NCBI GenBank assembly: GCA_964035545.1
Contig: CAXIUT010000103.1
Span: 124,001-188,000, forward strand
Length of the DNA stretch: 64,000 bases
Reading direction: 5' to 3'
From: Bugula neritina
Taxonomy: Eukaryota; Bryozoa; Gymnolaemata; Cheilostomatida; Bugulidae
Below the pieces are notes generated by a model. It had not been told where the DNA came from. It worked only from the letters and a program-made list of their open reading frames with translations, and ran no database searches. Position numbers and translations under genes: made by a program. Below are positions 52,272 to 64,000 of this stretch, piece by piece (position 1 is the stretch's first letter; each line of letters starts with the position of its first letter).

Positions 52272-53613
52272 ACGACTGCCATAAACAATGATAAATTATT
52301 CATTGTTGGTACTAGTGAGTAAATTAAAATATAATATAATATTTTCTTGACAGATAAATAATATCGTATACAGAATCTAACTTACCATAACTCTACAGTG
52401 CTTCACCTCTTCAAATTTTTCGGCAATGTTATTTCTTTCTAGTTAGAAGTACTAGCTGAATATAGGACTATGAAACATAACCCTTCAATTTCATTGCACC
52501 AGCACCGGTTGCAAGATAGGTGTGGTGGGAGTTATCTTTCCTAAAATTTCGTTCTTGGCGTTTATACGAAGCAGACACAGGCTAATATTAGTTTAGTTAT
52601 TTGAAAGAGTTTTGCTGTCATATTGTCCATCAGCAGGAGCATGCGCCTTGCAGTTATTATGGAAATACCAGTGATGCTGGAAGACCTTTGCATTGTACAC
52701 CCGCCTTTACTATTGAATTTAGATGTTTTATTTTCCCCTCCCCTCTCCCTCCCCCCTGTCCCCTCTAACAACCAGTAATCCTGACTCATGTAAAATGTGT
52801 TATTGTTTTAGAGTTGGACCATGGGCCTAGAGTATACGATTTGAAGCTTTATAGTTTACAGGCAGTCGAGATGAGTCATTGCTGAAACCAATTTTTATTA
52901 GTAGACTATATTGCTCTTCAATCATCAGTTTTCATATTAAAACAGAAAGCTCATCCGCCGCACCATTTCACAGTGTTATATTTTGCTAGAGCGATAACTA
53001 ATTTTAGATGCCTTTGCAAACATATGAGAAATGAATGAGTCATTCTATGAAAAGAGGTGTTTGCAGCAATTGTCCACTTTTGATTTACAAGCGGCATGGA
53101 AACTTTTGTCGTTTTAAATAATATCACCAAACTCATCACTTGCATGTTTTTATAGACTTGATAAATTTTTTTATGCAAAACTTGATGCCTGCTTCAAAGA
53201 TACCAGTGCTTAATTACTGTGTTAACTGTATTGGCACGTTGCCATGAGATATTTGGTAATATTTCACATCACAACAAACTCTTCAGAAAGTTAAGAAAAT
53301 CAGTCTAGAAAGTTAATGAAATAAACCTACCAGAAAGAGTGAGCCAGATGTAACAAGTAGATCCAAAACAATTAGTTGATTAACAATTGAAGTTGAAATC
53401 TCCATGTAGTCAACACTTTAGTCCTAATGTCAAATGCAAACGTCTGCAACCAAACTGTGTAGACTTCATGAGCTGGTTAGCTGAAAGGACTCATTAAAGT
53501 TCTTAACTCTTGTGTGTATAGTGATGCCCATCTTGAACTAGAGAGGGCTGACTGAAGACTGCTACTTTGTGAAAATTGACAATGCATATTATTATTATTC
53601 ATTGTTGAGATTC
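52272..53613 (+). repeat. Satellite monomer 40, chimeric B2 to A (1342 bp)
   Basis: Duplicate of monomer 36 with the same switch, between 52978 and 52993. Confidence 0.96.
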
Positions 53614-54957
53614 ACGACTGCCATAAACAATGATAAAATATTCATTGTTGGTACTACTGAGTAGATTAAAATATAATATAATATTATTTTCTGGACAAAT
53701 AAATAATATCAAATGCATATTATAACTTACCATAAATCTACAGTGCTTCACATCTTCACTTTTTTCTGCAATGTTATTTCTTTGCAGTTAGAAGTACTAG
53801 TTGAAAATATGACTATGAAACATAACCCTTCAATTTCATTGCACCAGCACCAGTTGCAAGATAGGTGTGTTGGGAGTTATCTTTCCCAAAATTTTGTTCT
53901 TGGTGTTTATACAAAGCAGACACAGGCTAATATTAGTTTTGTTATTTGCAAGAGTTTTTCTGTCTGATTGTCCGTCAGCAAAAGTTTGCGCCTTGCAGTT
54001 ATTATGGAAATACCAGTGATGCTGGAAGACCTTTGCATTGTACATCCGCTTTTACTATTGAATTTAGATGTTTTATTTTCCCATCCCCTCTCCTGCCCCC
54101 CTGTCCCCTCTAACAACCAGCAATCCTGACTCATGTGAATTGTGTTATTGTTCTAGAGTTGGCCCATGGGCCTACAGTATACGATTTGAAGCTTTATAGT
54201 TTACAGGCAGTGGAGATGAGTCACTGCTGAAACCCATTTTATTAGTAGACTATATTGCTCTTCAATCATCAGTTTTCATATTAAAAGAGAAAGCTCATCT
54301 GCAGCACCATTTCTCAGTGTTATATTTTGCTAGAGCAATAACTAATTTTAGGTGCCTTTGCAAACATGTGAGAAATAACTGAGTCATTCTATGAAAAGAG
54401 GTGTTTGCAGCACTTGTCCACTTTTGATTTACACGCGGCATGGAAACTTTTGTAGTTTTAAATAGTATCTCCAAACTCATCACTTGCATGCGTTTAGATA
54501 CTTGATGAAAATTTTTATGCATAACTTGATGCCTGCTTCAAAGACACCAGTGCTTAGTTACTGTGTTAAATGTATTGGCACGTTGCCATGAGATATTTGG
54601 TAATATTTCGCATCACAACAAACTCTTCAGAAAGTTAAGAAAATCAGTCTAGAAAGTTAATGAAATAAACCTACCAGAAAGAGTAAGCCAGATGTAACAA
54701 GTAGATCCAAAACAATTAGTTGATTAACAATTGAAGTTGAAATCTCCATGTAGTCAACACTTTAGTCCTAATGTCAAATGCAAACGTCTGCAACCAAACT
54801 GTGTAGACTTCATGAGCTGGTTAGCTGAAAGGACTCATTAAAGTTCTTAACTCTTGTGTGTATAGTGATGCCCATCTTGAACTAGAGAGGGCTGACTGAA
54901 GACTGCTACTTTGTGAAAATTGACAATGCATATTATTATTATTCATTGTTGAGATTC
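53614..54957 (+). repeat. Satellite monomer 41, family A with divergent patch (1344 bp)
   Basis: Matches monomer 32 across 12,064 bp, except tatacaaagc near 53910 and an intact ggcccatgggcc. Its 5' part to 54412 is the end of the second 5361-bp copy. Confidence 0.97.
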
Positions 54958-56296
54958 ACGACTGCCATAAACAATGATAAAATATTCATTGTTGGTACTA
55001 GTGAGTAGAATAAAATATAATATAATATTTTCTTGACAGATAAATAATATCATATACAGAATCTAATTTACCATAACTCTACAGTGCTTCACCTCTTTAA
55101 CTTTTTCGGCAATGTTATTCCTTTCTAGTTAGAAGTACTAGCTGAATATAGGACTATGAAACATAACCCTTCAATTTCATTGCACCAGCACCGTTCTCAA
55201 GAAAGGTGTGGTGGGAGTTATCTTTCCTAAAATTTTGTTCCTGGCGTTTATACGAAGCAGACACAGGCTAATATTAGTTTAGTTATTTGAAAGAGTTTTG
55301 CTGTCATATTGTCCATCAGCAGGAGCTGACGCCTTGCGGTTATTATGGAAATACCAGCGATGCTGGAAGACCTTTGCATTGTACACCCGCCTTTACTATT
55401 GAATTTAGATGTTTTATTTTCCCCTCCCCTCTCCCTCCCCCCTGTCCCCTCTAACAACCAGTAATCCTGCCTCATGTAAAATGTGTTATTGTTTTAGAGT
55501 TGGACCATGGGCCTACAGTATACGATTTGAAGCTTCATAGTTTACAGGCAGTCGAGATGAGTCATTGCTGAAACCAATTTTTATTAGTAGACTATATTGC
55601 TCTTCAATCATCAGTTTTCATATTAAAACAGAAAGCTCATCCGCCGCACCATTTCACAGTGTTATATTTTGCTAGAGCAATAACTAATTTTAGATGCCTT
55701 TGCAAACATATGAGAAATAAATGAGTCATTCTATGAAAAGAGGTGTTTGCAGCAATTGTCCACTTTTGATTTAGACGCGGCATGGAAACTTTTGTAGTTT
55801 TAAATAATATCTCCAAACTCATCACTTGCATGTGTTTAGATACTTGATAAAGTTTTGTATGCAAAATTTGATGCCTGCTTCAATGACACCAGTGCTTAAT
55901 TACTGTGTTAACTGTATTGGCACAATGCCATGAGATATTTGGTAATATTTCGCATCACAACAAACTCTTCAGAAAATGAAGAAAATCAGTCTAGAAAGTT
56001 AATGAAATAAACCTACCAGAGAGAGTAAGCCAGATGTGACAAGTTGATCCAAAACAAGTTGATTAACAGTTGAAGTTGAAGTCTCCATGTAGTGAACACT
56101 TTAGTCCTAATGTCAAATGCAAACGTCTGCTACCAAACTGTGTAGACTTCATGAGCTGGTTAGCTGACAGGACTCATTAAAGTTCTTAACTCTTGTGTGT
56201 ATGGTGATGCCCATCTTGAACTAGAGAGGGCTGACTAAAGACTGCTACTTTGTGAAAATTGACAATGCATATTATTATTATTCATTGTTGAGATTC
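54958..56296 (+). repeat. Satellite monomer 42, chimeric B1 to B2 (1339 bp)
   Basis: Matches monomer 33 across 12,064 bp, including the rare taatttacc. The A to B change from monomer 41 falls between 54898 and 55001. Confidence 0.96.
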
Positions 56297-57635
56297 ACGA
56301 CTGCCATAAACAATGATAAATTATTCATTGTTGGTACTAGTGAGTAAATTAAAATATAATATAATATTTTCTTGACAGATAAATAATATCGTATACAGAA
56401 TCTAACTTACCATAACTCTACAGTGCTTCACCTCTTCAAATTTTTCGGCAATGTTATTTCTTTCTAGTTAGAAGTACTAGCTGAATATAGGACTATGAAA
56501 CATAACCCTTCAATTTCATTGCACCAGCACCGGTTGCAAGATAGGTGTGGTGGGAGTTATCTTTCCTAAAATTTCGTTCTTGGCGTTTATACGAAGCAGA
56601 CACAGGCTAATATTAGTTTAGTTATTTGAAAGAGTTTTGCTGTCATATTGTCCATCAGCAGGAGCATGCGCCTTGCAGTTATTATGGAAATACCAGTGAT
56701 GCTGGAAGACCTTTGCATTGTACACCCGCCTTTACTATTGAATTTAGATGTTTTATTTTCCCCTCCCCTCTCCCTCCCCCCTGTCCCCTCTAACAACCAG
56801 TAATCCTGACTCATGTAAAATGTGTTATTGTTTTAGAGTTGGACCATGGGCCTAGAGTATACGATTTGAAGCTTTATAGTTTACAGGCAGTCGAGATGAG
56901 TCATTGCTGAAACCAATTTTTATTAGTAGACTATATTGCTCTTCAATCATCAGTTTTCATATTAAAACAGAAAGCTCATCCGCCGCACCATTTCACAGTG
57001 TTATATTTTGCTAGAGCAATAACTAATTTTAGATGCCTTTGCAAACATATGAGAAATAAATGAGTCATTCTATGAAAAGAGGTGTTTGCAGCAATTGTCC
57101 ACTTTTGATTTAGACGCGGCATGGAAACTTTTGTAGTTTTAAATAATATCTCCAAACTCATCACTTGCATGTGTTTAGATACTTGATAAAGTTTTGTATG
57201 CAAAATTTGATGCCTGCTTCAATGACACCAGTGCTTAATTACTGTGTTAACTGTATTGGCACAATGCCATGAGATATTTGGTAATATTTCGCATCACAAC
57301 AAACTCTTCAGAAAATTAAGAAAATCAGTCTAGAAAGTTAATGAAATAAACCTACCAGAGAGAATAAGCCAGATGTGACAAGTTGATCCAAAACAAGTTG
57401 ATTAACAGTTGAAGTTGAAGTCTCCATGTAGTGAACACTTCAGTCCTAATGTCAAATGCAAACGTCTGCAACCAAACTGTGTAGACTTCATGAGCTGGTT
57501 AGCTGACAGGACTCATTGAAGTTCTTAACTCTTGTGTGTATGGTGATGCCCATCTTGAACTAGAGAGGGCTGACTAAAGACTGCTACTTTGTGAAAATTG
57601 ACAATGCATATTATTATTATTCATTGTTGAGATTC
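56297..57635 (+). repeat. Satellite monomer 43, family B2 (1339 bp)
   Basis: 5' part like monomers 36 and 40 (actctacag, agcatgcgcc), 3' part like 34 and 38. Private: cacttcagtcc near 57436 and cattgaagttc near 57515. The 12,064-bp correspondence with monomers 31-33 ends in this region. Confidence 0.97.
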
Positions 57636-58974
57636 ACGACTGCCATAAACAATGATAAATTATTCATTGTTGGTACTAGTGAGTAAATTAAAATATAATA
57701 TAATATTTTCTTGACAGATAAATAATATCGTATACAGAATCTAACTTACCATAACTCTAAAGTGCTTCACCTCTTCAAATTTTTCGGCAATGTTATTTCT
57801 TTCTAGTTAGAAGTACTAGCTGAATATAGGACTATGAAACATAACCCTTCAATTTCATTGCACCAGCACCGGTTGCAAGATAGGTGTGGTGGGAGTTATC
57901 TTTCCTAAAATTTCGTTCTTGGCGTTTATACGAAGCAGACACAGGCTAATATTAGTTTAGTTATTTGAAAGAGTTTTGCTGTCATATTGTCCATCAGCAG
58001 GAGCATGCGCCTTGCAGTTATTATGGAAATACCAGTGATGCTGGAAGACCTTTGCATTGTACACCCGCCTTTACTATTGAATTTAGATGTTTTATTTTCC
58101 CCTCCCCTCTCCCTCCCCCCTGTCCCCTCTAACAACCAGTAATCCTGACTCATGTAAAATGTGTTATTGTTTCAGAGTTGGACCATGGGCCTACAGTATA
58201 CGATTTGAAGCTTCATAGTTTACAGGCAGTCGAGATGAGTCATTGCTGAAACCAATTTTTATTAGTAGACTATATTGCTCTTCAATCATCAGTTTTCATA
58301 TTAAAACAGAAAGCTCATCCGCAGCACCATTTCACAGTGTTATATTTTGCTAGAGCAATAACTAATTTTAGATGCCTTTGCAAACATATGAGAAATAAAT
58401 GAGTCATTCTATGAAAAGAGGTGTTTGCAGCAATTGTCCACTTTTGATTTAGACGCGGCATAGAAACTTTTGTAGTTTTAAATAATATCTCCAATCTCAT
58501 CACTTGCATGTGTTTAGATACTTGATAAAGTTTTTTATGCAAAACTTGATGCCTGCTTCAATGACACCAGTGCTTAATTACTGTGTTAACTGTATTGGCA
58601 CAATGCCATGAGATATTTGGTAATATTTCGCATCACAACAAACTCTTCAGAAAATGAAGAAAATCAGTCTAGAAAGTTAATGAAATAAACCTACCAGAGA
58701 GAGTAAGCCAGATGTGACAAGTTGATCCAAAACAAGTTGATTAACAGTTGAAGTTGAAGTCTCCATGTAGTGAACACTTTAGTCCTAATGTCAAATGCAA
58801 ACGTCTGCAACCAAACTGTGTAGACTTCATGAGCTGGTTAGCTGACAGGACTCATTAAAGTTCTTAACTCTTGTGTGTATGGTGATGCCCATCTTGAACT
58901 AGAGAGGGCTGACTAAAGACTGCTACTTTGTGAAAATTGACAATGCATATTATTATTATTCATTGTTGAGATTC
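57636..58974 (+). repeat. Satellite monomer 44, family B2 (1339 bp)
   Basis: Mixture of the 45-type 5' half (ctaaagtgc, agcatgcgcc, gtttcagag) and the 46-type 3' half (catccgcagc, ggcatagaaac, tccaatctc). Confidence 0.97.
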
Positions 58975-60313
58975 ACGACTGCCATAAACAATGATAAATT
59001 ATTCATTGTTGGTACTAGTGAGTAAATTAAAATATAATATAATATTTTCTTGACAGATAAATAATATCGTATACAGAATCTAACTTACCATAACTCTAAA
59101 GTGCTTCACCTCTTCAAATTTTTCGGCAATGTTATTTCTTTCTAGTTAGAAGTACTAGCTGAATATAGGACTATGAAACATAACCCTTCAATTTCATTGC
59201 ACCAGCACCGGTTGCAAGATAGGTGTGGTGGGAGTTATCTTTCCTAAAATTTCGTTCTTGGCGTTTATACGAAGCAGACACAGGCTAATATTAGTTTAGT
59301 TATTTGAAAGAGTTTTGCTGTCATATTGTCCATCAGCAGGAGCATGCGCCTTGCAGTTATTATGGAAATACCAGTGATGCTGGAAGACCTTTGCATTGTA
59401 CACCCGCCTTTACTATTGAATTTAGATGTTTTATTTTCCCCTCCCCTCTCCCTCCCCCCTGTCCCCTCTAACAACCAGTAATCCTGACTCATGTAAAATG
59501 TGTTATTGTTTCAGAGTTGGACCATGGGCCTACAGTATACGATTTGAAGCTTCATAGTTTACAGGCAGTCGAGATGAGTCATTGCTGAAACCAATTTTTA
59601 TTAGTAGACTATATTGCTCTTCAATCATCAGTTTTCATATTAAAAGAGAAATCTCATCTGCAGCACCATTTCACAGTGTTATTTTTTGCTAGAGCAATAA
59701 CTAATTTTAGATGCCTTTGCAAACATATGAGAAATAAATGAGTCATTCTATGAAAAGAGGTGTTTGCAGCAATTGTCCACTTTTGATTTAGACGCGGCAT
59801 GGAAACTTTTGTAGTTTTAAATAATATCTCCAAACTCATCACTTGCATGTGTTTAGATACTTGATAAAGTTTTGTATGCAAAATTTGATGCCTGCTTCAA
59901 TGACACCAGTGCTTAATTACTGTGTTAACTGTATTGGCACAATGCCATGAGATATTTGGTAATATTTCGCATCACAACAAACTCTTCAGAAAATTAAGAA
60001 AATCAGTCTAGAAAGTTAATGAAATAAACCTACCAGAGAGAATAAGCCAGATGTGACAAGTTGATCCAAAACAAGTTGATTAACAGTTGAAGTTGAAGTC
60101 TCCATGTAGTGAACACTTTAGTCCTAATGTCAAATGCAAACGTCTGCAACCAAACTGTGTAGACTTCATGAGCTGGTTAGCTGACAGGACTCATTAAAGT
60201 TCTTAACTCTTGTGTGTATGGTGATGCCCATCTTGAACTAGAGAGGGCTGACTAAAGACTGCTACTTTGTGAAAATTGACAATGCATATTATTATTATTC
60301 ATTGTTGAGATTC
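58975..60313 (+). repeat. Satellite monomer 45, family B2 (1339 bp)
   Basis: Close to monomers 23, 35 and 39: agcatgcgcc, gtttcagag, gagaaatctc and gttattttttgc, but with the ordinary gaaacttttg. Confidence 0.97.
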
Positions 60314-61652
60314 ACGACTGCCATAAACAATGATAAATTATTCATTGTTGGTACTAGTGAGTAAATTAAAATATAATATAATATTTTCTTGACAGATAAA
60401 TAATATCGTATACAGAATCTAACTTACCATAACTCTACAGTGCTTCACCTCTTCAAATTTTTCGGCAATGTTATTTCTTTCTAGTTAGAAGTACTAGCTG
60501 AATATAGGACTATGAAACATAACCCTTCAATTTCATTGCACCAGCACCGGTTGCAAGATAGGTGTGGTGGGAGTTATCTTTCCTAAAATTTCGTTCTTGG
60601 CGTTTATACGAAGCAGACACAGGCTAATATTAGTTTAGTTATTTGAAAGAGTTTTGCTGTCATATTGTCCATCAGCAGGAGCATGCGCCTTGCAGTTATT
60701 ATGGAAATACCAGTGATGCTGGAAGACCTTTGCATTGTACACCTGCCTTTACTATTGAATTTAGATGTTTTATTTTCCCCTCCCCTCTCCCTCCCCCCTG
60801 TCCCCTCTAACAACCAGTAATCCTGACTCATGTAAAATGTGTTATTGTTTTAGAGTTGGACCATGGGCCTACAGTATACGATTTGAAGCTTCATAGTTTA
60901 CAGGCAGTCGAGATGAGTCATTGCTGAAACCAATTTTTATTAGTAGACTATATTGCTCTTCAATCATCAGTTTTCATATTAAAACAGAAAGCTCATCCGC
61001 AGCACCATTTCACAGTGTTATATTTTGCTAGAGCAATAACTAATTTTAGATGCCTTTGCAAACATATGAGAAATAAATGAGTCATTCTATGAAAAGAGGT
61101 GTTTGCAGCAATTGTCCACTTTTGATTTAGACGCGGCATAGAAACTTTTGTAGTTTTAAATAATATCTCCAATCTCATCACTTGCATGTGTTTAGATACT
61201 TGATAAAGTTTTTTATGCAAAACTTGATGCCTGCTTCAATGACACCAGTGCTTAATTACTGTGTTAACTGTATTGGCACAATGCCATGAGATATTTGGTA
61301 ATATTTCGCATCACAACAAACTCTTCAGAAAATGAAGAAAATCAGTCTAGAAAGTTAATGAAATAAACCTACCAGAGAGAGTAAGCCAGATGTGACAAGT
61401 TGATCCAAAACAAGTTGATTAACAGTTGAAGTTGAAGTCTCCATGTAGTGAACACTTTAGTCCTAATGTCAAATGCAAACGTCTGCTACCAAACTGTGTA
61501 GACTTCATGAGCTGGTTAGCTGACAGGACTCATTAAAGTTCTTAACTCTTGTGTGTATGGTGATGCCCATCTTGAACTAGAGAGGGCTGACTAAAGACTG
61601 CTACTTTGTGAAAATTGACAATGCATATTATTATTATTCATTGTTGAGATTC
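60314..61652 (+). repeat. Satellite monomer 46, family B2 (1339 bp)
   Basis: Close to monomer 24 (acacctgcc, ggcatagaaac, tccaatctc), 22 monomers away, but with cacaatgcc and aacaagttg instead of cacgttgcc and aacaggttg. Confidence 0.97.
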
Positions 61653-62991
61653 ACGACTGCCATAAACAATGATAAATTATTCATTGTTGGTACTAGTGAG
61701 TAAATTAAAATATAATATAATATTTTCTTGACAGATAAATAATATCGTATACAGAATCTAACTTACCATAACTCTACAGTGCTTCACCTCTTCAAATTTT
61801 TCGGCAATGTTATTTCTTTCTAGTTAGAAGTACTAGCTGAATATAGGACTATGAAACATAACCCTTCAATTTCATTGCACAAGCACCGGTTGCAAGATAG
61901 GTGTGGTGGGAGTTACCTTTCCTAAAATTTCGTTCTTGGCGTTTATACGAAGCAGACACAGGCTAATATTAGTTTAGTTATTTGAAAGAGTTTTGCTGTC
62001 ATATTGTCCATCAGCAGGAGCATGCGCCTTGCAGTTATTATGGAAATACCAGTGATGCTGGAAGACCTTTGCATTGTACACCTGCCTTTACTATTGAATT
62101 TAGATGTTTTATTTTCCCCTCCCCTCTCCCTCCCCCCTGTCCCCTCTAACAACCAGTAATCCTGACTCATGTAAAATGTGTTATTGTTTTAGAGTTGGAC
62201 CATGGGCCTACAGTATACGATTTGAAGCTTCATAGTTTACAGGCAGTCGAGATGAGTCATTGCTGAAACCAATTTTTATTAGTAGACTATATTGCTCTTC
62301 AATCATCAGTTTTCATATTAAAACAGAAAGCTCATCCGCAGCACCATTTCACAGTGTTATATTTTGCTAGAGCAATAACTAATTTTAGATGCCTTTGCAA
62401 ACATATGAGAAATAAATGAGTCATTCTATGAAAAGAGGTGTTTGCAGCAATTGTCCACTTTTGATTTAGACGCGGCATAGAAACTTTTGTAGTTTTAAAT
62501 AATATCTCCAATCTCATCACTTGCATGTGTTTAGATACTTGATAAAGTTTTTTATGCAAAACTTGATGCCTGCTTCAATGACACCAGTGCTTAATTACTG
62601 TGTTAACTGTATTGGCACAATGCCATGAGATATTTGGTAATATTTCGCATCACAACAAACTCTTCAGAAAATGAAGAAAATCAGTCTAGAAAGTTAATGA
62701 AATAAACCTACCAGAGAGAGTAAGCCAGATGTGACAAGTTGATCCAAAACAAGTTGATTAACAGTTGAAGTTGAAGTCTCCATGTAGTGAACACTTTAGT
62801 CCTAATGTCAAATGCAAACGTCTGCTACCAAACTGTGTAGACTTCATGAGCTGGTTAGCTGACAGGACTCATTAAAGTTCTTAACTCTTGTGTGTATGGT
62901 GATGCCCATCTTGAACTAGAGAGGGCTGACTAAAGACTGCTACTTTGTGAAAATTGACAATGCATATTATTATTATTCATTGTTGAGATTC
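61653..62991 (+). repeat. Satellite monomer 47, family B2 (1339 bp)
   Basis: Nearly the same as monomer 46, plus cacaagcacc (the allele seen just before the A switch in monomers 25 and 28) and a private gttacctttcc near 61914. Confidence 0.97.
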
Positions 62992-64000
62992 ACGACTGCC
63001 ATAAACAATGATAAATTATTCATTGTTGGTACTAGTGAGTAAATTAAAATATAATATAATATTTTCTTGACAGATAAATAATATCGTATACAGAATCTAA
63101 CTTACCATAACTCTACAGTGCTTCACCTCTTCAAATTTTTCGGCAATGTTATTTCTTTCTAGTTAGAAGTACTAGCTGAATATAGGACTATGAAACATAA
63201 CCCTTCAATTTCATTGCACCAGCACCGGTTGCAAGATAGGTGTAGTGGGAGTTATCTTTCCTGAAATTTCGTTCTTGGCGTTTATACGAAGCAGACACAG
63301 GCTAATATTAGTTTAGTTATTTGAAAGAGTTTTGCTGTCATATTGTCCATCAGCAGGAGCTTGCGCCTTGCAGTTATTATGGAAATACCAGTGATGCTGG
63401 AAGACCTTGGCATTGTACACCCGCCTTTACTATTGAATTTAGATGTTTTATTTTCCCGTCCCCTCTCCCTCCCCCCTGTCCCCTCTAACAACCAGTAATC
63501 CTGACTCATGTAAAATGTGTTATTGTTTCAGAGTTGGACCATGGGCCTACAGTATACGATTTGAAGCTTCATAGTTTACAGGCAGTCGAGATGAGTCATT
63601 GCTGAAACCAATTTTTATTAGTAGACTATATTGCTCTTCAATCATCAGTTTTCATATTAAAACAGAAAGCTCATCTGCAGCACCATTTCACAGTGTTATT
63701 TTTTGCTAGAGCAATAACTAATTTTAGATGCCTTTGCAAACATATGAGAAATAAATGAGTCATTCTATGAAAAGAGGTGTTAGCAGCAATTGTCCACTTT
63801 TGATTTAGACGCGGCATAGAAACTTTTGTAGTTTTAAATAATATCTCCAATCTCATCACTTGCATGTGTTTAGATACTTGATAAAGTCTTTTATGCAAAA
63901 TTTGATGCCTGCTTCAATGACACCAGTGCTTAATTACTGTGTTAACTGTATTGGCACAATGCCATGAGATATTTGGTAATATTTCGCATCACAACAAACT
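62992..64000 (+). repeat. Satellite monomer 48, family B2, partial (first 1009 bp)
   Basis: Cut by the window end, not by an array edge. It has more private changes than its neighbours: cctgaaatttc near 63261, accttggcatt near 63406, ttcccgtcccc near 63453, gtgttagcagc near 63776 and aagtcttttatg near 63885. Confidence 0.96.

Larger units (their letters stand above)
49052..54412 (+). repeat. 5361-bp tandem duplication, copy 2
   Basis: Adjacent to copy 1, joined within the chimeric monomer 37. It ends where monomer 41 resumes the divergent-patch allele (c at 54413). Confidence 0.95.
1..64000 (+). repeat. Tandem satellite array, ~1.34-kb monomer, 47 full copies plus one partial
   Basis: The phasing motif acgactgccataaacaatg (or acaactgcc) recurs every 1337-1344 bp from base 1 to 62992, always on the same strand, and every intervening base aligns to the same unit. 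No unique DNA separates the copies and no transposon, tRNA, rRNA or gene-like sequence interrupts them. The unit is AT-rich with one C-rich tract near offset 460-497. Within-subtype copies are almost identical, while families A and B differ at many fixed sites. This is the classical pattern of a homogenised satellite with higher-order structure. Function is unknown: a centromeric, pericentromeric or sex-chromosome heterochromatin block is plausible but is inference. Confidence 0.99.

Noticed and set aside
1-64000. Transposon-derived unit (terminal repeats, transposase, reverse transcriptase)
   Set aside because: No long terminal or inverted repeats, poly-A tail, or transposase or reverse-transcriptase-like frame was found on either strand. 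The array is purely head-to-tail.
1-64000. CRISPR array or bacterial repeat locus
   Set aside because: The repeat is far too long, there are no variable spacers, and no cas-like or prokaryotic genes occur.

Overview
The whole 64 kb window is one uninterrupted head-to-tail satellite DNA array. A unit of about 1.34 kb (1337-1344 bp) repeats 47 complete times plus a 1009-bp partial copy at the right edge, all in the same orientation. I phased units on the motif acgactgccataaacaatg (acaactgcc in a few), which puts unit 1 at base 1. Neither array edge lies in the window. There is no gene, RNA gene, transposon, CRISPR or unique spacer that I can support. The short reading frames that recur once per unit are by-products of the repeat. 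An AT-rich kilobase-scale satellite with higher-order duplications fits a eukaryotic heterochromatic or centromere/pericentromere-type block. The apparent loss of CpG in one family suggests a host that methylates cytosine (vertebrate or plant more than insect or yeast). I cannot name the species.

Two monomer families are interleaved. Family A (about 1340-1344 bp) fills 1 to ~10960, ~32388-35170, ~36413-42885, ~47625-49035 and ~52986-54950. Family B (about 1337-1339 bp) fills the rest. B has two main subtypes: B1 (units 10-12, 16-19 and parts of 9, 33, 42) and B2 (most others). A and B differ at dozens of fixed sites and several small indels, while copies within a subtype are nearly identical. 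Most A/B changes fall inside monomers, at junctions that shared variants narrow to about 8-100 bp.

The array shows layered recent amplification. There is a tandem 6-monomer/7-monomer pair (12082-20110 and 20111-29477) whose copies differ by exactly one monomer. There is a 4025-bp three-monomer tandem duplication (31149-35173 and 35174-39198) and a 5361-bp four-monomer tandem duplication (43691-49051 and 49052-54412), both almost perfect. A 12,064-bp spacing relates units 31-33 to units 40-42. Chimeric monomers sit exactly at the duplication joints, the signature of in-register unequal crossing-over or break-induced replication.

Each unit also carries short motifs worth testing: a C-rich tract that is a G-quadruplex motif on the minus strand, up to three perfect AP-1 heptamers, a SOX-type triplet of inverted repeats at the unit joint, and in family A a 12-bp perfect palindrome. 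Comparisons were by eye, so difference counts are what I found, not an exhaustive alignment.
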